Shown here piece by piece: positions 1 through 7,896 of a DNA stretch of 64,000 nt (its first letter is position 1; each line of letters begins with the position of its first letter). The DNA lies in the NCBI GenBank assembly GCA_017528825.1, contig JAFXOI010000001.1, positions 149,411 to 213,410 on the forward strand, given 5' to 3'. Source of the stretch: Elusimicrobiaceae bacterium. GTDB lineage: Bacteria > Elusimicrobiota > Elusimicrobia > Elusimicrobiales > Elusimicrobiaceae. The notes beneath the pieces are model-generated. The model did not search any database, had not been told where the DNA came from, and saw nothing but the letters and a program-made list of their open reading frames with translations. The translations under genes were made by a program, and so were the position numbers.

Positions 1-2951
1 TTAAAGAAGAGCAAGAGGCCCTGCCTATTCTTAAAGAAGTAGCCAAAAAATTGGGATTAAAAACGGTAGCCACCAATGACTGCCACTATGAAAAAAAGGA
101 AGACTGGGAAGCACACGATGTCAACCTTTGTATCTCTACGGGCAAAACATTGGCCGACCCGCAACGGCTTAAAATGACCACGCACGATTTATATTTTAAA
201 TCGCCCGATGAAATGTATGAGCTGTTTGCCCATACCCCTCAAGCCCTCGAAACCACACTAGAAATTGCGGAAAAATGTAATTTGGAATTTCCAAAACATG
301 GATTTATTCTGCCCAATTTTGATATTCCGCCGCAGTATCCCAACTCCGCCGAGTATTTCAAAGCCCTCTGCCGCGAAGGCCTTAATAAAAAAATGCATGG
401 CAATGTACCGCCGGAGTATATGAAACAGCTGGAATTTGAATTTGACGTGATTATCAAAATGGGATTTGACTGTTATTTCCTTATCGTACAGGATTTTATC
501 CATTGGGCACGCCAACATGACATTCCTATCGGGCCGGGACGCGGTAGCGGTGCGGGCAGTATTGTGGCTTATAGTTTGGACATCACGCGCGTAGACCCCA
601 TTAAAAGCAAACTGTTGTTTGAGCGTTTCTTAAATCCGGACCGTGTCAGTATGCCGGATTTGGATATCGATATGTCCGACACCGGGCGCGAACGCGTCAT
701 TGATTATGTACGCCAAAAATACGGTGCGGATAAAGTCTCCCAAATTATCACTTTTGGGACCATGAAGGCCAAACTGGCAGTGCGCGATGTCGCCCGTGTA
801 ATGGGTATTAGTGTCACGGAAACCAACCGTGTGGCCAAAATGATTCCAAATGACCCCAAAATCACCTTGGATGATGCCTTAAACAATATCAAAGAATTAC
901 AAGTAGAAGTAGCCAACAATCCTACTTCCAAACAACTCTTTGATATGGCACGCAAAATTGAGGGACTCAAACGTCATACCGGCATCCACGCGGCCGGCGT
1001 ACTGATCACCAAAGAATCCGTTTCCCATTATGTGCCGCTGGCCCGCGGAGCCAAAGATGCTATTACCACTCAATTTGAAGGAGAGCCCTGTTCCAATTTA
1101 GGCCTCTTAAAAATGGACTTTTTAGGGCTGCGTACCTTAACGGTTATCGATAATGCCGAGAAATTAATCCGCGCGCGGCACAATCCCAATTTCGATATTA
1201 ATGAAATCCCGCTAGACGATAAAAAAACCTACGATTTATTGTGTGCGTGCCAAACCTTGGGTATCTTTCAATTGGAAAGCGGCGGCATGCGGGATTTGAT
1301 TAAAAAACTACAACCCACCCAATTTGGCGATATTTCCGCCTTGGTGGCCCTGTATCGTCCGGGCCCAATGGAATCGGGCATGATGGATATGTTTGTCCGG
1401 CGCAAAAGCGGACAAGAAAAAATTACCTACGAAACCCCGCTATTGGAAAATGTGTTAAAAGACACCTACGGTTGTATGCTCTATCAAGAGCAAATTATGC
1501 AGATTTCCAAAGTGCTGGGCGGTTTTACCCCCGGAGAAGCCGACACCCTGCGCAAAGCCATGGGTAAGAAAAAATTGGAAGTAATGGAACAGTTTGGTAA
1601 GAAATTTATTGCCGGAGCTAAAGCTCATAATATACCGGAAAAAACAGCGACTCATATCTATGATCAAATGAAAGCCTTTGCCGGATACGGTTTCAATAAA
1701 TCCCACTCTTATGCGTATGCGCTAGTATCTTATCAGACCGCCTACTTAAAGGCCAACTATCCTATCGAATTTATGTGTGCAGCCCTAACCAACGAAATTG
1801 GGCACAATGCCATTGGGGCCGACGATAAAGAAAATAAAATTGCCACCTATTTGGAAGAAGCCAAAAAAATGGGATTTGAAATTTTACCACCGGATATCAA
1901 TAAATCCCAACCGGAATTTTCCGTAGAACAAAAAGACGGAAAAGAATATATCCGCTACGCTTTGGAAGCTATTAAAAATGCCGGCACGGAAGGATGTATT
2001 TCCATTGCCAACGAAGCGAAAAAGAAACCCTTTGAATCTTTAGAAGATATGTGCGCCCGTATTGACATTTATCAGGCTAACAAAAAGACGATTGAGAGCT
2101 TGACCAAAGCGGGCGCTCTGGATAGTTTATTGCCGGACAAAGACCCCAAAGAGGCCCGGGCAATTTTGCTAAGCCAAATTGATCAAGCTATCGACACGGC
2201 CCACTTAATTGCCAAAGAGCAAGAAAATTGTACCGCCAGTTTATTTGGTGATGATTTCTCTGCCACCATGACGCTCAAAAAGAAAGAATCCACGACTGTC
2301 ACCAGACCGCTTACTCAAAATGAATTGCTGGGATACGAAAAAGAAGTGATGGGAATTTACTTTAGCGGACACCCCATTGCCCGCTACCAATCCTATTTTT
2401 CGCGCTTAAATTGCGTGGACATTAAAACAATTTTAGACGGAAAAGCCTCCGGAAGACTCAATGTGATTGGTATTGTAACCCGCATGAAAAAACGACAAAA
2501 TAAGCAAAAAAAAGAATGGGCCCAATTTGTCATTGAAGATTGTACCGGCTCTATTGCCATTAATGCGTTTGCCCGCACGTGGGAACAAGTAGGGCACAAA
2601 ATCACGCCCAATGCCATTTTGTTTTTCTCCGGAGAGGTGCGCATTGATGATGAGAGTGCGCGGGTGGAAATGAATTTACAGGATGTAGGAAATGTAACGG
2701 ATTTAATTGCCAATATCGCTACAAAGCTGACTATCCGACTTCCCGCTAATTACGAGCCTGCTCAATTGCAAAAACTCAAGCTCCTCTTAGATGCTGCCAA
2801 AGGAGTGACCAAAGTGTATTTGGAAGTCCCTTCTAAACAAGACCCCTCTAAACTACACCGGATTCGCACCGGCAAATCCATCATGGTGCACCGGGCACTG
2901 CTGGAACATTTAGAAAACACATTGGGTGAAAAAGCGTGGAGTTTTGAATAA
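1..2951 (+). CDS. dnaE: DNA polymerase III subunit alpha, 5'-truncated by window edge
   Basis: Replicative DNA polymerase catalytic subunit (C-family). The reading frame is open from the first bases, so the true start lies upstream; about 983 residues of a usual ~1150 are visible. The visible N-terminus is the end of the PHP domain (TNDCHY). The palm follows, with the GPGRGSGAGS motif and the acidic PDLDIDMSD motif carrying catalytic aspartates. Fingers, the helix-hairpin-helix region and an OB-fold near residues 820-900 (VIGIVTRMKKR) follow in normal order. No frameshift is seen. The tail after the OB-fold is complete, ending just before an unrelated epimerase relic. The identification is very secure. 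Confidence 0.97.
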   Translation, partial: KEEQEALPILKEVAKKLGLKTVATNDCHYEKKEDWEAHDVNLCISTGKTLADPQRLKMTTHDLYFKSPDEMYELFAHTPQALETTLEIAEKCNLEFPKHGFILPNFDIPPQYPNSAEYFKALCREGLNKKMHGNVPPEYMKQLEFEFDVIIKMGFDCYFLIVQDFIHWARQHDIPIGPGRGSGAGSIVAYSLDITRVDPIKSKLLFERFLNPDRVSMPDLDIDMSDTGRERVIDYVRQKYGADKVSQIITFGTMKAKLAVRDVARVMGISVTETNRVAKMIPNDPKITLDDALNNIKELQVEVANNPTSKQLFDMARKIEGLKRHTGIHAAGVLITKESVSHYVPLARGAKDAITTQFEGEPCSNLGLLKMDFLGLRTLTVIDNAEKLIRARHNPNFDINEIPLDDKKTYDLLCACQTLGIFQLESGGMRDLIKKLQPTQFGDISALVALYRPGPMESGMMDMFVRRKSGQEKITYETPLLENVLKDTYGCMLYQEQIMQISKVLGGFTPGEADTLRKAMGKKKLEVMEQFGKKFIAGAKAHNIPEKTATHIYDQMKAFAGYGFNKSHSYAYALVSYQTAYLKANYPIEFMCAALTNEIGHNAIGADDKENKIATYLEEAKKMGFEILPPDINKSQPEFSVEQKDGKEYIRYALEAIKNAGTEGCISIANEAKKKPFESLEDMCARIDIYQANKKTIESLTKAGALDSLLPDKDPKEARAILLSQIDQAIDTAHLIAKEQENCTASLFGDDFSATMTLKKKESTTVTRPLTQNELLGYEKEVMGIYFSGHPIARYQSYFSRLNCVDIKTILDGKASGRLNVIGIVTRMKKRQNKQKKEWAQFVIEDCTGSIAINAFARTWEQVGHKITPNAILFFSGEVRIDDESARVEMNLQDVGNVTDLIANIATKLTIRLPANYEPAQLQKLKLLLDAAKGVTKVYLEVPSKQDPSKLHRIRTGKSIMVHRALLEHLENTLGEKAWSFE

Positions 2952-2972
2952 ACTATCCGTCGCGAGTACCAT

Positions 2973-3419
2973 GTGTTGCAAACACATTCTTTTCATTGGA
3001 AGCATCCCGATAAAATAAGGTCAAGCGCGTACTCTTTGCATCTTCATCAGCCATTTATGCAACTGGACTATGAACATCGCCCACTCGTACTGGACTGGGA
3101 CGGACGGCAACGGCGTGATTTTATCTCCGTACATGATATTGTGCAGGCCAATTTATTGGCCATTGAAAAAGCCTCTGCCGGGCAAACCTACAACGTCGCC
3201 ACTGGGAATAGTTGCACGCTGCTTGAACTAGTCGATATGATAGAAAAAACAGCAGGCTATCCTTTGCAACGCATCAGAGGCCCCAAACGTCCGGGAGATC
3301 TGCATCAATCTTGTGCCGATATCAGCAAACTGCGCAATTTAGGATTTGTTCCGAAAGTTACTTTACAACAAGGACTAACCGAGATGTGGCAACATCAACT
3401 GCGCCAAAAAACGAAGTAA
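2973..3419 (+). pseudogene. Relic of NAD-dependent epimerase/dehydratase (C-terminal part)
   Basis: The frame encodes only the C-terminal half of a short-chain extended epimerase (UDP-glucose 4-epimerase-like). Recognisable pieces are a GDGxQxRDFI-like segment (DGRQRRDFISVHDIVQANL), the YNVATGNS motif and the GDLHQSCADISKLRNLGF segment. The Rossmann-fold N-terminus with GxxGxxG and the catalytic YxxxK are absent, and the only possible start is a TTG with no ribosome-binding site 21 bases after dnaE stops. I read it as a decayed remnant. Translation in the dnaE transcript cannot be excluded, but an enzyme without the cofactor fold would be inactive. Confidence 0.7.
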
Positions 3420-3422
3420 AAA

Positions 3423-4082
3423 TCAAAACCGATAACCTAGCCCTGCCGTTACTTCCTGGCGAATATGCGGGCCTTCAAACAAAAAATTATCCCATTTCTT
3501 GCGGTCATAATGGATGACATAATCGCCAAACAGGAAAAGATCTTTCCATAGACGTACTTTTCCCCCGATTCCGGCCACCAATACCAAACTTTTTTGATTA
3601 AAATCGCGATGTTGACGTTTGAAGCGGCTTTGCTGACTGGCTTGACCTATTCCCGCCAGTAGATACAGTTGTGGCTCTGTGTTAGGTGTCAGAACAACTC
3701 TGAGCAAGGCTTCCCATTCATTGCGTTCAAAGGCCGTGAGCGCTTTTGTTTTCATATCAGCCGATTTGAGTTGTTCTACCGCTAAACCGGCCGCTATAAT
3801 GTCGTTGAAGTGAAAAAATCCTCTCAGTTGCCACCCGCGCATCGCCCGAGAGATGGAATTATTTTCCTTGTCTTGTATTTCTCCGGCAGACAATACGCCC
3901 GCCGCGTCTATCTCAAACAAAGACAGACTAGGAGCAGTAGCACGCTTTTCTTCATACACTTGAGGGATAGGCCGGTAAACACGATAACTTTGTGCTTGGC
4001 TTTTAGTTGCGATAAAACACAAAAGACCTGATAAAATAATTACGCTATACCAGTAACGCCCTAAGGATAATTGTCGAACCAT
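3423..4082 (-). CDS. Putative outer-membrane beta-barrel protein
   Basis: 219 residues with an N-terminal signal peptide (hydrophobic stretch about 12-30, ending near SQAQS). The mature part alternates polar and hydrophobic residues, as in small beta barrels, and ends in GLGYRF with the C-terminal phenylalanine typical of Bam-inserted outer-membrane proteins. No family name is recognised. It converges on the epimerase relic with only 3 bases between stop codons. The start has no clear Shine-Dalgarno; an AT-rich -10-like TAAAAT lies 8 bases upstream of the ATG, so the message may be nearly leaderless. Function unknown; adhesin, pore and structural roles are all possible. Confidence 0.65.
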   Translation of the reverse strand: MVRQLSLGRYWYSVIILSGLLCFIATKSQAQSYRVYRPIPQVYEEKRATAPSLSLFEIDAAGVLSAGEIQDKENNSISRAMRGWQLRGFFHFNDIIAAGLAVEQLKSADMKTKALTAFERNEWEALLRVVLTPNTEPQLYLLAGIGQASQQSRFKRQHRDFNQKSLVLVAGIGGKVRLWKDLFLFGDYVIHYDRKKWDNFLFEGPHIRQEVTAGLGYRF

Positions 4083-4243
4083 AGACGTTTATTTTATAAA
4101 AAGTATTTTCGGGATTTATATAATGTTTTTCTAAAAGAAAAACAGCCTTTTTAGATTACCTGTATAGACGGTGTTTGGCTACAAAAACAAGGCTTTTTTG
4201 CGTTAATATCCTCTCAAAATATCTGTCCTCAAGTGAAATATGG

Positions 4244-4280
4244 TATAATAAAAATAGATTTAAGCCCGGTTGGCGCAGGG
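4244..4280 (+). other. Relic promoter plus decayed 5' end of tRNA-Val
   Basis: An extended -10 (TGG then TATAAT at 4244-4249) is followed 15 bases later by sequence matching the first ~17 bases of the tRNA-Val gene at 11286 (one substitution). The promoter-to-tRNA distance is the same 15 bases as at the intact gene. Similarity is lost after GGCGCAGGG. I infer this is the original promoter and 5' end of the tRNA gene, left behind by an earlier integration event. Confidence 0.65.
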
Positions 4281-4372
4281 CTAGTAAAATTAAGTTCGTT
4301 CCCGACAGGGAACCGCGCGCCGAAGTAAAAAGTTACGGTTTATACCGAGCTATGTTTAGTTGTATCAATCGT

Positions 4373-4416
4373 TTTAAGCCCAGTTGGCGCAGGGGTAGCG
4401 CGTTCCCTTGACATGG
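4373..4416. repeat. attL: 44-bp direct repeat (5' half of tRNA-Val)
   Basis: Identical over 44 bp to 11281-11324, running from 5 bases before tRNA position 1 to just past the anticodon GAC. After 4416 the sequence diverges from the tRNA, so this copy is only a tRNA fragment. This is the left attachment junction of element 1. Confidence 0.85.
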
Positions 4417-4450
4417 AGACATGCAAAATCAGTTTTTAACCGCTTATTAG

Positions 4451-4480
4451 TCCTCGTTCTACGACGAGGATTTTGCTTTT
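4451..4480 (+). terminator. Terminator after attL tRNA fragment
   Basis: A 7-bp stem (TCCTCGT/ACGAGGA) with a 6-base loop is followed by a T-rich tract. It would stop transcription from the relic tRNA promoter before it enters the integrase gene antisense. Confidence 0.6.
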
Positions 4481-4514
4481 TATACTCCATTACTAACCAC
4501 CTTCAAAATGGGCA

Positions 4515-4533
4515 AGTGTCCAAAAAGTGTCCA
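4515..4533. repeat. Left arm-type repeat, copy of 11117-11135
   Basis: The sequence GTGTCCAAAAAGTGTCCA occurs here, about 100 bp inside attL, and again at 11117-11135 inside attR. It contains two GTGTCCA units 11 bp apart. Placement at both element ends suggests arm-type binding sites for the integrase or its directionality factor. Confidence 0.55.
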
Positions 4534-4575
4534 TTTTTGCATAAAATCGTACCTAAAATGGACTTTTGGCAAGCA

Positions 4576-5574
4576 TTACGCTTTACCTTGGGGCGTATTC
4601 ATGCAAGCAATAACTTCTTTCAAGTATTCCGGGCTAAAGTGAGCATAGCGGTTGGTCATACGTGGCGTAGTGTGTCCTAAAATACCTTGTAAATTGGACA
4701 TAGACCCGTTATGTACCCGGAATGTAGTAGCAAACGTATGCCGTAAGTCATGGAATGTTAGCCCTTTTAATCCGGCTTTGGCTTTAGCACGCTTAAACGC
4801 ACTTTCAAATGTACTTACTTTCATCGTAAAAACTCTACCGGACTTCTTTGCTCCGATTTCAGACAATACCGCTTGTAAATTGTTTGACATAGGCACAATA
4901 CGTTTTTTGCGTGTTTTAGATTGTAAGATATAAATAACACCCAACTCCATATCCACATTAGACCAATCAAGATCAAAGATTTCCCGTCTCCTCATACCGG
5001 AATGAAGAGCAAACCGCACAATTTGTTGAGCTTGTTTGTTTTTACAATACTGAAATAATTGTGTTAATTTATCATTACCCCAATATGACTCACGGTTATT
5101 ATCTTCCGGCTTTTTAGCTACCACTATGCACGGGTTTTTACCGTTCCACAAATCGTGTTTGATACCAAACTCTATAACGGCTCCTAATACCGCAAAATAA
5201 CGGTTACATGTACTGCTCTTGTGTGTGTCAGCTAACTCATTATAAAATTGTTGCAATTTGGCACTGGTTAGATATTTCATTTTCACATTACCCAACGTAT
5301 TTTTTAACATCTTCCACATAGAATATGCCGAACGTCCCGGCAGTTCTTTTCCGTGAAGTTGCCAATAAGCGTCCGCTAGTTGTCCATACGTTACTTTTAA
5401 GGTGCGACGTTCCGGAAAGAAAACATCATCTTCTTTTTCTTTCATGAGGCGTGTGGCTACTTCTTCAGCATATTTCTTTGTACCATGTATTTTCTTACGC
5501 CACCGCTTGCCTTCACTATCACGGAAGTCAATAAGATATACTTTGCCTTTTTCAATTTCCTTCACATGCTTCAT
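4576..5574 (-). CDS. Tyrosine recombinase (site-specific integrase) of element 1
   Basis: 332 residues, a usual size for a phage/ICE integrase. The N-terminal ~60 residues are a small arm-binding domain, a SAM-like core-binding domain spans roughly 65-165, and the catalytic domain follows. The catalytic set is visible: first Arg in HSGMRRREIF, the HxxR box HDLRHTF, a GHTTPRMTNRY motif with the nucleophilic Tyr, and a conserved Lys between. It reads toward attL, with its stop about 160 bp from the repeat. A ribosome-binding site (AAGGTG) precedes the ATG. It is very likely the enzyme that inserted element 1 into tRNA-Val. Confidence 0.93.
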   Translation of the reverse strand: MKHVKEIEKGKVYLIDFRDSEGKRWRKKIHGTKKYAEEVATRLMKEKEDDVFFPERRTLKVTYGQLADAYWQLHGKELPGRSAYSMWKMLKNTLGNVKMKYLTSAKLQQFYNELADTHKSSTCNRYFAVLGAVIEFGIKHDLWNGKNPCIVVAKKPEDNNRESYWGNDKLTQLFQYCKNKQAQQIVRFALHSGMRRREIFDLDWSNVDMELGVIYILQSKTRKKRIVPMSNNLQAVLSEIGAKKSGRVFTMKVSTFESAFKRAKAKAGLKGLTFHDLRHTFATTFRVHNGSMSNLQGILGHTTPRMTNRYAHFSPEYLKEVIACMNTPQGKA

Positions 5575-5651
5575 ATCACACCTTTATAACACCTATCTAC
5601 TCTTTACTTCGCTTTACTTTTCAACGTGTATTTATGAAATTTATTTATATC

Positions 5652-5715
5652 TATCAATATATATCAATATAACATATTATTTATCAATAGTCAATAGTTT
5701 TTTATATCTTTCAAT
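5652..5715. promoter_or_regulatory. Phased TATCAAT repeats upstream of RHH gene
   Basis: TATCAAT occurs at 5652, 5662 and 5682, with related TCAAT units at 5691 and 5711, in a very AT-rich stretch between the divergent integrase and RHH genes. The 10- and 20-bp spacing places the copies on one face of the helix. This is what an operator for a ribbon-helix-helix repressor often looks like; binding by the adjacent RHH protein is inferred. Confidence 0.5.
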
Positions 5716-5740
5716 ACCCACAATGTGTTATAATATAGGC

Positions 5741-5893
5741 ATGGAAAAACAAACATCAAAGAAAACCAATCCGACTATTGCTTTTGTAGCTACTCCGGAA
5801 ATCGTACAGGCCTTAGAAAAACGTTCTAAAACAGAGGAACGCAGTATTTCTTGGCTGATCCGCAAAGCATTGGAAGCGTATTTGCATATCTAA
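5741..5893 (+). CDS. Ribbon-helix-helix (CopG/Arc-like) regulator, 50 aa
   Basis: 50 residues: a short polar N-terminal tail, then a beta strand (TIAFVATPEIV) and two helices (ALEKRSKTEERS, WLIRKALEAYL), the typical RHH DNA-binding fold that works as a dimer. The ATG at 5741 is preferred over longer upstream readings because a perfect extended -10 (TGT TATAAT, 5726-5734) ends exactly 6 bases before it, so transcription would begin at the A of ATG (leaderless). It is divergent from the integrase with phased TATCAAT repeats between, suggesting autoregulation and integrase repression. Too small to assign a specific target. Confidence 0.75.
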   Translation: MEKQTSKKTNPTIAFVATPEIVQALEKRSKTEERSISWLIRKALEAYLHI

Positions 5894-6025
5894 TACTATT
5901 TCCGTTATAGCGGGGTGCTTTTTAGCTGCAATCAGTGCCATCTAAACAGCACCCACGCTTACGACCTGTAATAAGCTATTTTAAATGCCTTTTCCTGCGC
6001 CAAAATAGCCTATTATTGGCGTTTC

Positions 6026-6202
6026 TTAGCTTGCTGAACTATCTAGCCACTCTTCTATCTTTTCCGCAACAAACAACACTTTGCGGCCTATTTTACGGAC
6101 ACAGTCTGCGGGAATTCTTCCCATACTTTTCCAAGTATAGATCGTTCCCGGTGTGCTCCGTAGATACTCAGCTAATTCTTCTGCTGTTATTAGCTTTTCC
6201 AT
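6026..6202 (-). CDS. Excisionase-like helix-turn-helix protein, 58 aa
   Basis: 58 residues beginning MEKLITAEELAEYLRS, then a winged-helix segment with GTIYTWKSMGRIP and a GRKVLFVAEKIEEWL tail. This is the layout of the MerR-like HTH_17/AlpA excisionase family, which bends DNA for excision or activates integrase genes. AGGAG lies 8 bases before the ATG. It sits 21 bases downstream of the Rep gene on the same strand, so the two are probably cotranscribed. Small but with a convincing fold signature; the role as recombination directionality factor is inferred from location. Confidence 0.8.
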   Translation of the reverse strand: MEKLITAEELAEYLRSTPGTIYTWKSMGRIPADCVRKIGRKVLFVAEKIEEWLDSSAS

Positions 6203-6223
6203 CTTTAATTCTCCTAATTTAAA

Positions 6224-7336
6224 TTACCCCAAAGGGGTTGAAATCAATAGCTCTATAATCGCTAGTAGTACTGGGGCAAAAAGACACGTATTATCTTCAT
6301 TTACGATCTCTTTGCGAGTTAATCCGTCCAAGTATGTTTTACTGATTGGACTTAATGCTTTTACTTCTTTCATAAACAGCTCCTTAAATTCAGCTAGATA
6401 ATTCACATCTTCCAGCTGTAATGTTTCAAATCGTCTCATAAAATCACGCGCATGTCGCTTGTCAAAATGCTGTTCTATTATCTTTCTCACAGACTCTACT
6501 CCTCCGTACACACAAGCAAGCACATACATCATATCGGTCAATAGGGAGCGTGTATTGTCATGTTTGTATTGATCTAGCCACACATGCACTTTATCTATTG
6601 CTTTTGGTTTATCGGGTATATGCCAATGTTGCATAGTTTGAGTGAGATTCTTCTGCAGTACAGAGAAGATAATGTTGTGTGCAATCAATTCGTTAAGACA
6701 GCACGATTTTATAGATATACCGCACACTGCTAATTCACGACGGATTTCTTTGGCAGTTTTAAGGGAGCATTCAAAGCGGTAAAACGTACCCGGAAGATTC
6801 TTTAATATATCTTTTAGATCTTGCGGAGCATGCTTATCTTGCAGTATTTCAGCAGTCTTGTTATAGAAGGCTATCTTGCGTAGTTTGAGTGAGCTGGCAG
6901 ACATGTGTCCTTCGTCGGGATAGAATGTAAATGCTTGCTTATAATGACCGCCTCTATGAATATCTTGAAGATAAGGATATAATGTCTGACTACTATACGG
7001 AACATAGCATTCTTTTGCGTAGTCCAAACGGTATGTATGAGCGTATAGTAAAATGGCAGGACAAGTGATAATCTGAGCCTTCCACAAGGCATCTTTCAGA
7101 CGAACCAATACACACAATATATCATCCGGAGTAATTTCAAACAAGTTGTTTCCATACAACAGTTTAGCAGGACAAAATTCAATCTTTAACTTGTCATCAG
7201 ATAATACTTCTGTGTATGGAAAATAGTCTTGCTGTTGACGTAAATACTTCAAATTTTGTACAACACTTAACGAGTCAGGTATCTTTGATTGATACTCTGT
7301 ATTAGGCTCTAATAATATGCCAACTGTGTTAATCAT
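6224..7336 (-). CDS. Phage CRI/gene II-type replication initiator (element 1)
   Basis: 370 residues. The start MINTV, the PAKLLYGNNLFEI motif (about residues 56-68), a FYNKTAEIL segment and the FYRFECSLK strand match the phage replication protein CRI family (filamentous-phage gene II/X-like rolling-circle initiators). The second Rep in this window (34880-36169) shares the same landmarks, which supports homology. Such proteins nick a double-strand origin and remain bound through a tyrosine; I cannot single out the catalytic Tyr. AGGATG precedes the ATG. The hairpin and direct repeats just upstream (7362-7556) are the obvious origin candidates. It suggests the excised element can replicate. Confidence 0.75.
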   Translation of the reverse strand: MINTVGILLEPNTEYQSKIPDSLSVVQNLKYLRQQQDYFPYTEVLSDDKLKIEFCPAKLLYGNNLFEITPDDILCVLVRLKDALWKAQIITCPAILLYAHTYRLDYAKECYVPYSSQTLYPYLQDIHRGGHYKQAFTFYPDEGHMSASSLKLRKIAFYNKTAEILQDKHAPQDLKDILKNLPGTFYRFECSLKTAKEIRRELAVCGISIKSCCLNELIAHNIIFSVLQKNLTQTMQHWHIPDKPKAIDKVHVWLDQYKHDNTRSLLTDMMYVLACVYGGVESVRKIIEQHFDKRHARDFMRRFETLQLEDVNYLAEFKELFMKEVKALSPISKTYLDGLTRKEIVNEDNTCLFAPVLLAIIELLISTPLG

Positions 7337-7361
7337 AACGCTTCATCCTGCCTTTAATTGA

Positions 7362-7471
7362 TTTAAATCCCTATATGTATAACCTATTCGTTCGGTCTGT
7401 TGTGCTTTATAGTGTTATGCAGTTAAACGCATTAAAACCCCTATATATATAAATCATCTGTTCTGTCTGGG
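7362..7471. repeat. Imperfect ~38-bp direct repeat upstream of Rep
   Basis: Two copies, about 7362-7401 and 7431-7471, share the frame TTAAA-CCCTATAT-TATA-TCTGTT-GTCTG with roughly 70 per cent identity by eye. A third related copy lies in the other island at 25854-25893 (ACCCCT-TATAT-CCATCTGTTCT). They may be iteron-like protein-binding sites or repeated promoter elements. Confidence 0.45.
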
Positions 7472-7896
7472 ACTTAATCCGTCTGAGAAAGCATCTTTAT
7501 AAGCAGAAAATCCAACAAGCAAAAGCGGGGATTTATGCCTTAGCATAAACCCGCGCGCACCACTTTGCGCCACTTTTTGTCCACAGCAAAGCACAATTAA
7601 CACTTAAAAACCGAGAAACAGATGGTTTATGCACGCGGTAAGTGTTTCAAAAATTACTAATTCTCAGGGGAATTTTAGGTGTGAATTAAAAGAGGATTTA
7701 AATACATTAAGCTATAGAGGAAAACACGCTCTGTATCATTGCAAAAAACATAGGACCTGTTTTGAGGATAGATTTAGATATGGCCTCCAAGCGTGCGTAA
7801 GCACGCGCATGCGGTCATCTGCCACAAAAGCTACCCAAATTCTTAAATTCTAGTGGGTTATTTAGATCCTATAGTTAAAAATGGTATACTACAAAC
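7472..7896. other. Rep-upstream intergenic region with origin-like hairpins
   Basis: No convincing gene. It holds the large hairpin 7525-7556, an AT-rich stretch, a short GCGTGC/GCACGC hairpin with a GTAA loop near 7790-7806, and at its end an extended -10 (TGG TATACT, 7882-7890) for the next gene. A 74-codon open frame at 7629-7853 is rejected: it is Arg/Lys/Cys-rich without a family resemblance and lacks a ribosome-binding site. Confidence 0.45.
7525..7556. other. Strong 14-bp hairpin, candidate replication origin
   Basis: Arms of 14 bases with two mismatches flank a CTTA loop; the inner TTTATGC/GCATAAA stem is perfect and the outer part is GC-rich (GCGGG/CCCGC). It lies about 190 bp upstream of the CRI-type Rep start, where rolling-circle origins often sit. 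There is no T-tract on the plus strand, so a terminator is less likely. Origin function is inferred. Confidence 0.45.

Noticed and set aside
5646..5700. CRISPR array from repeated TATCAAT units
   Set aside because: Units are only 7 bp with 3-13 bp gaps, far below CRISPR repeat and spacer lengths, and no cas genes are present.
5402..5740. Longer 163-codon reading of the RHH gene
   Set aside because: The upstream part is antisense to the integrase and low-complexity AT-rich DNA; the promoter ends 6 bases before the internal ATG at 5741.
7629..7853. 74-codon frame upstream of the membrane protein
   Set aside because: No ribosome-binding site or family signal, and it crosses hairpins and origin-like sequence.
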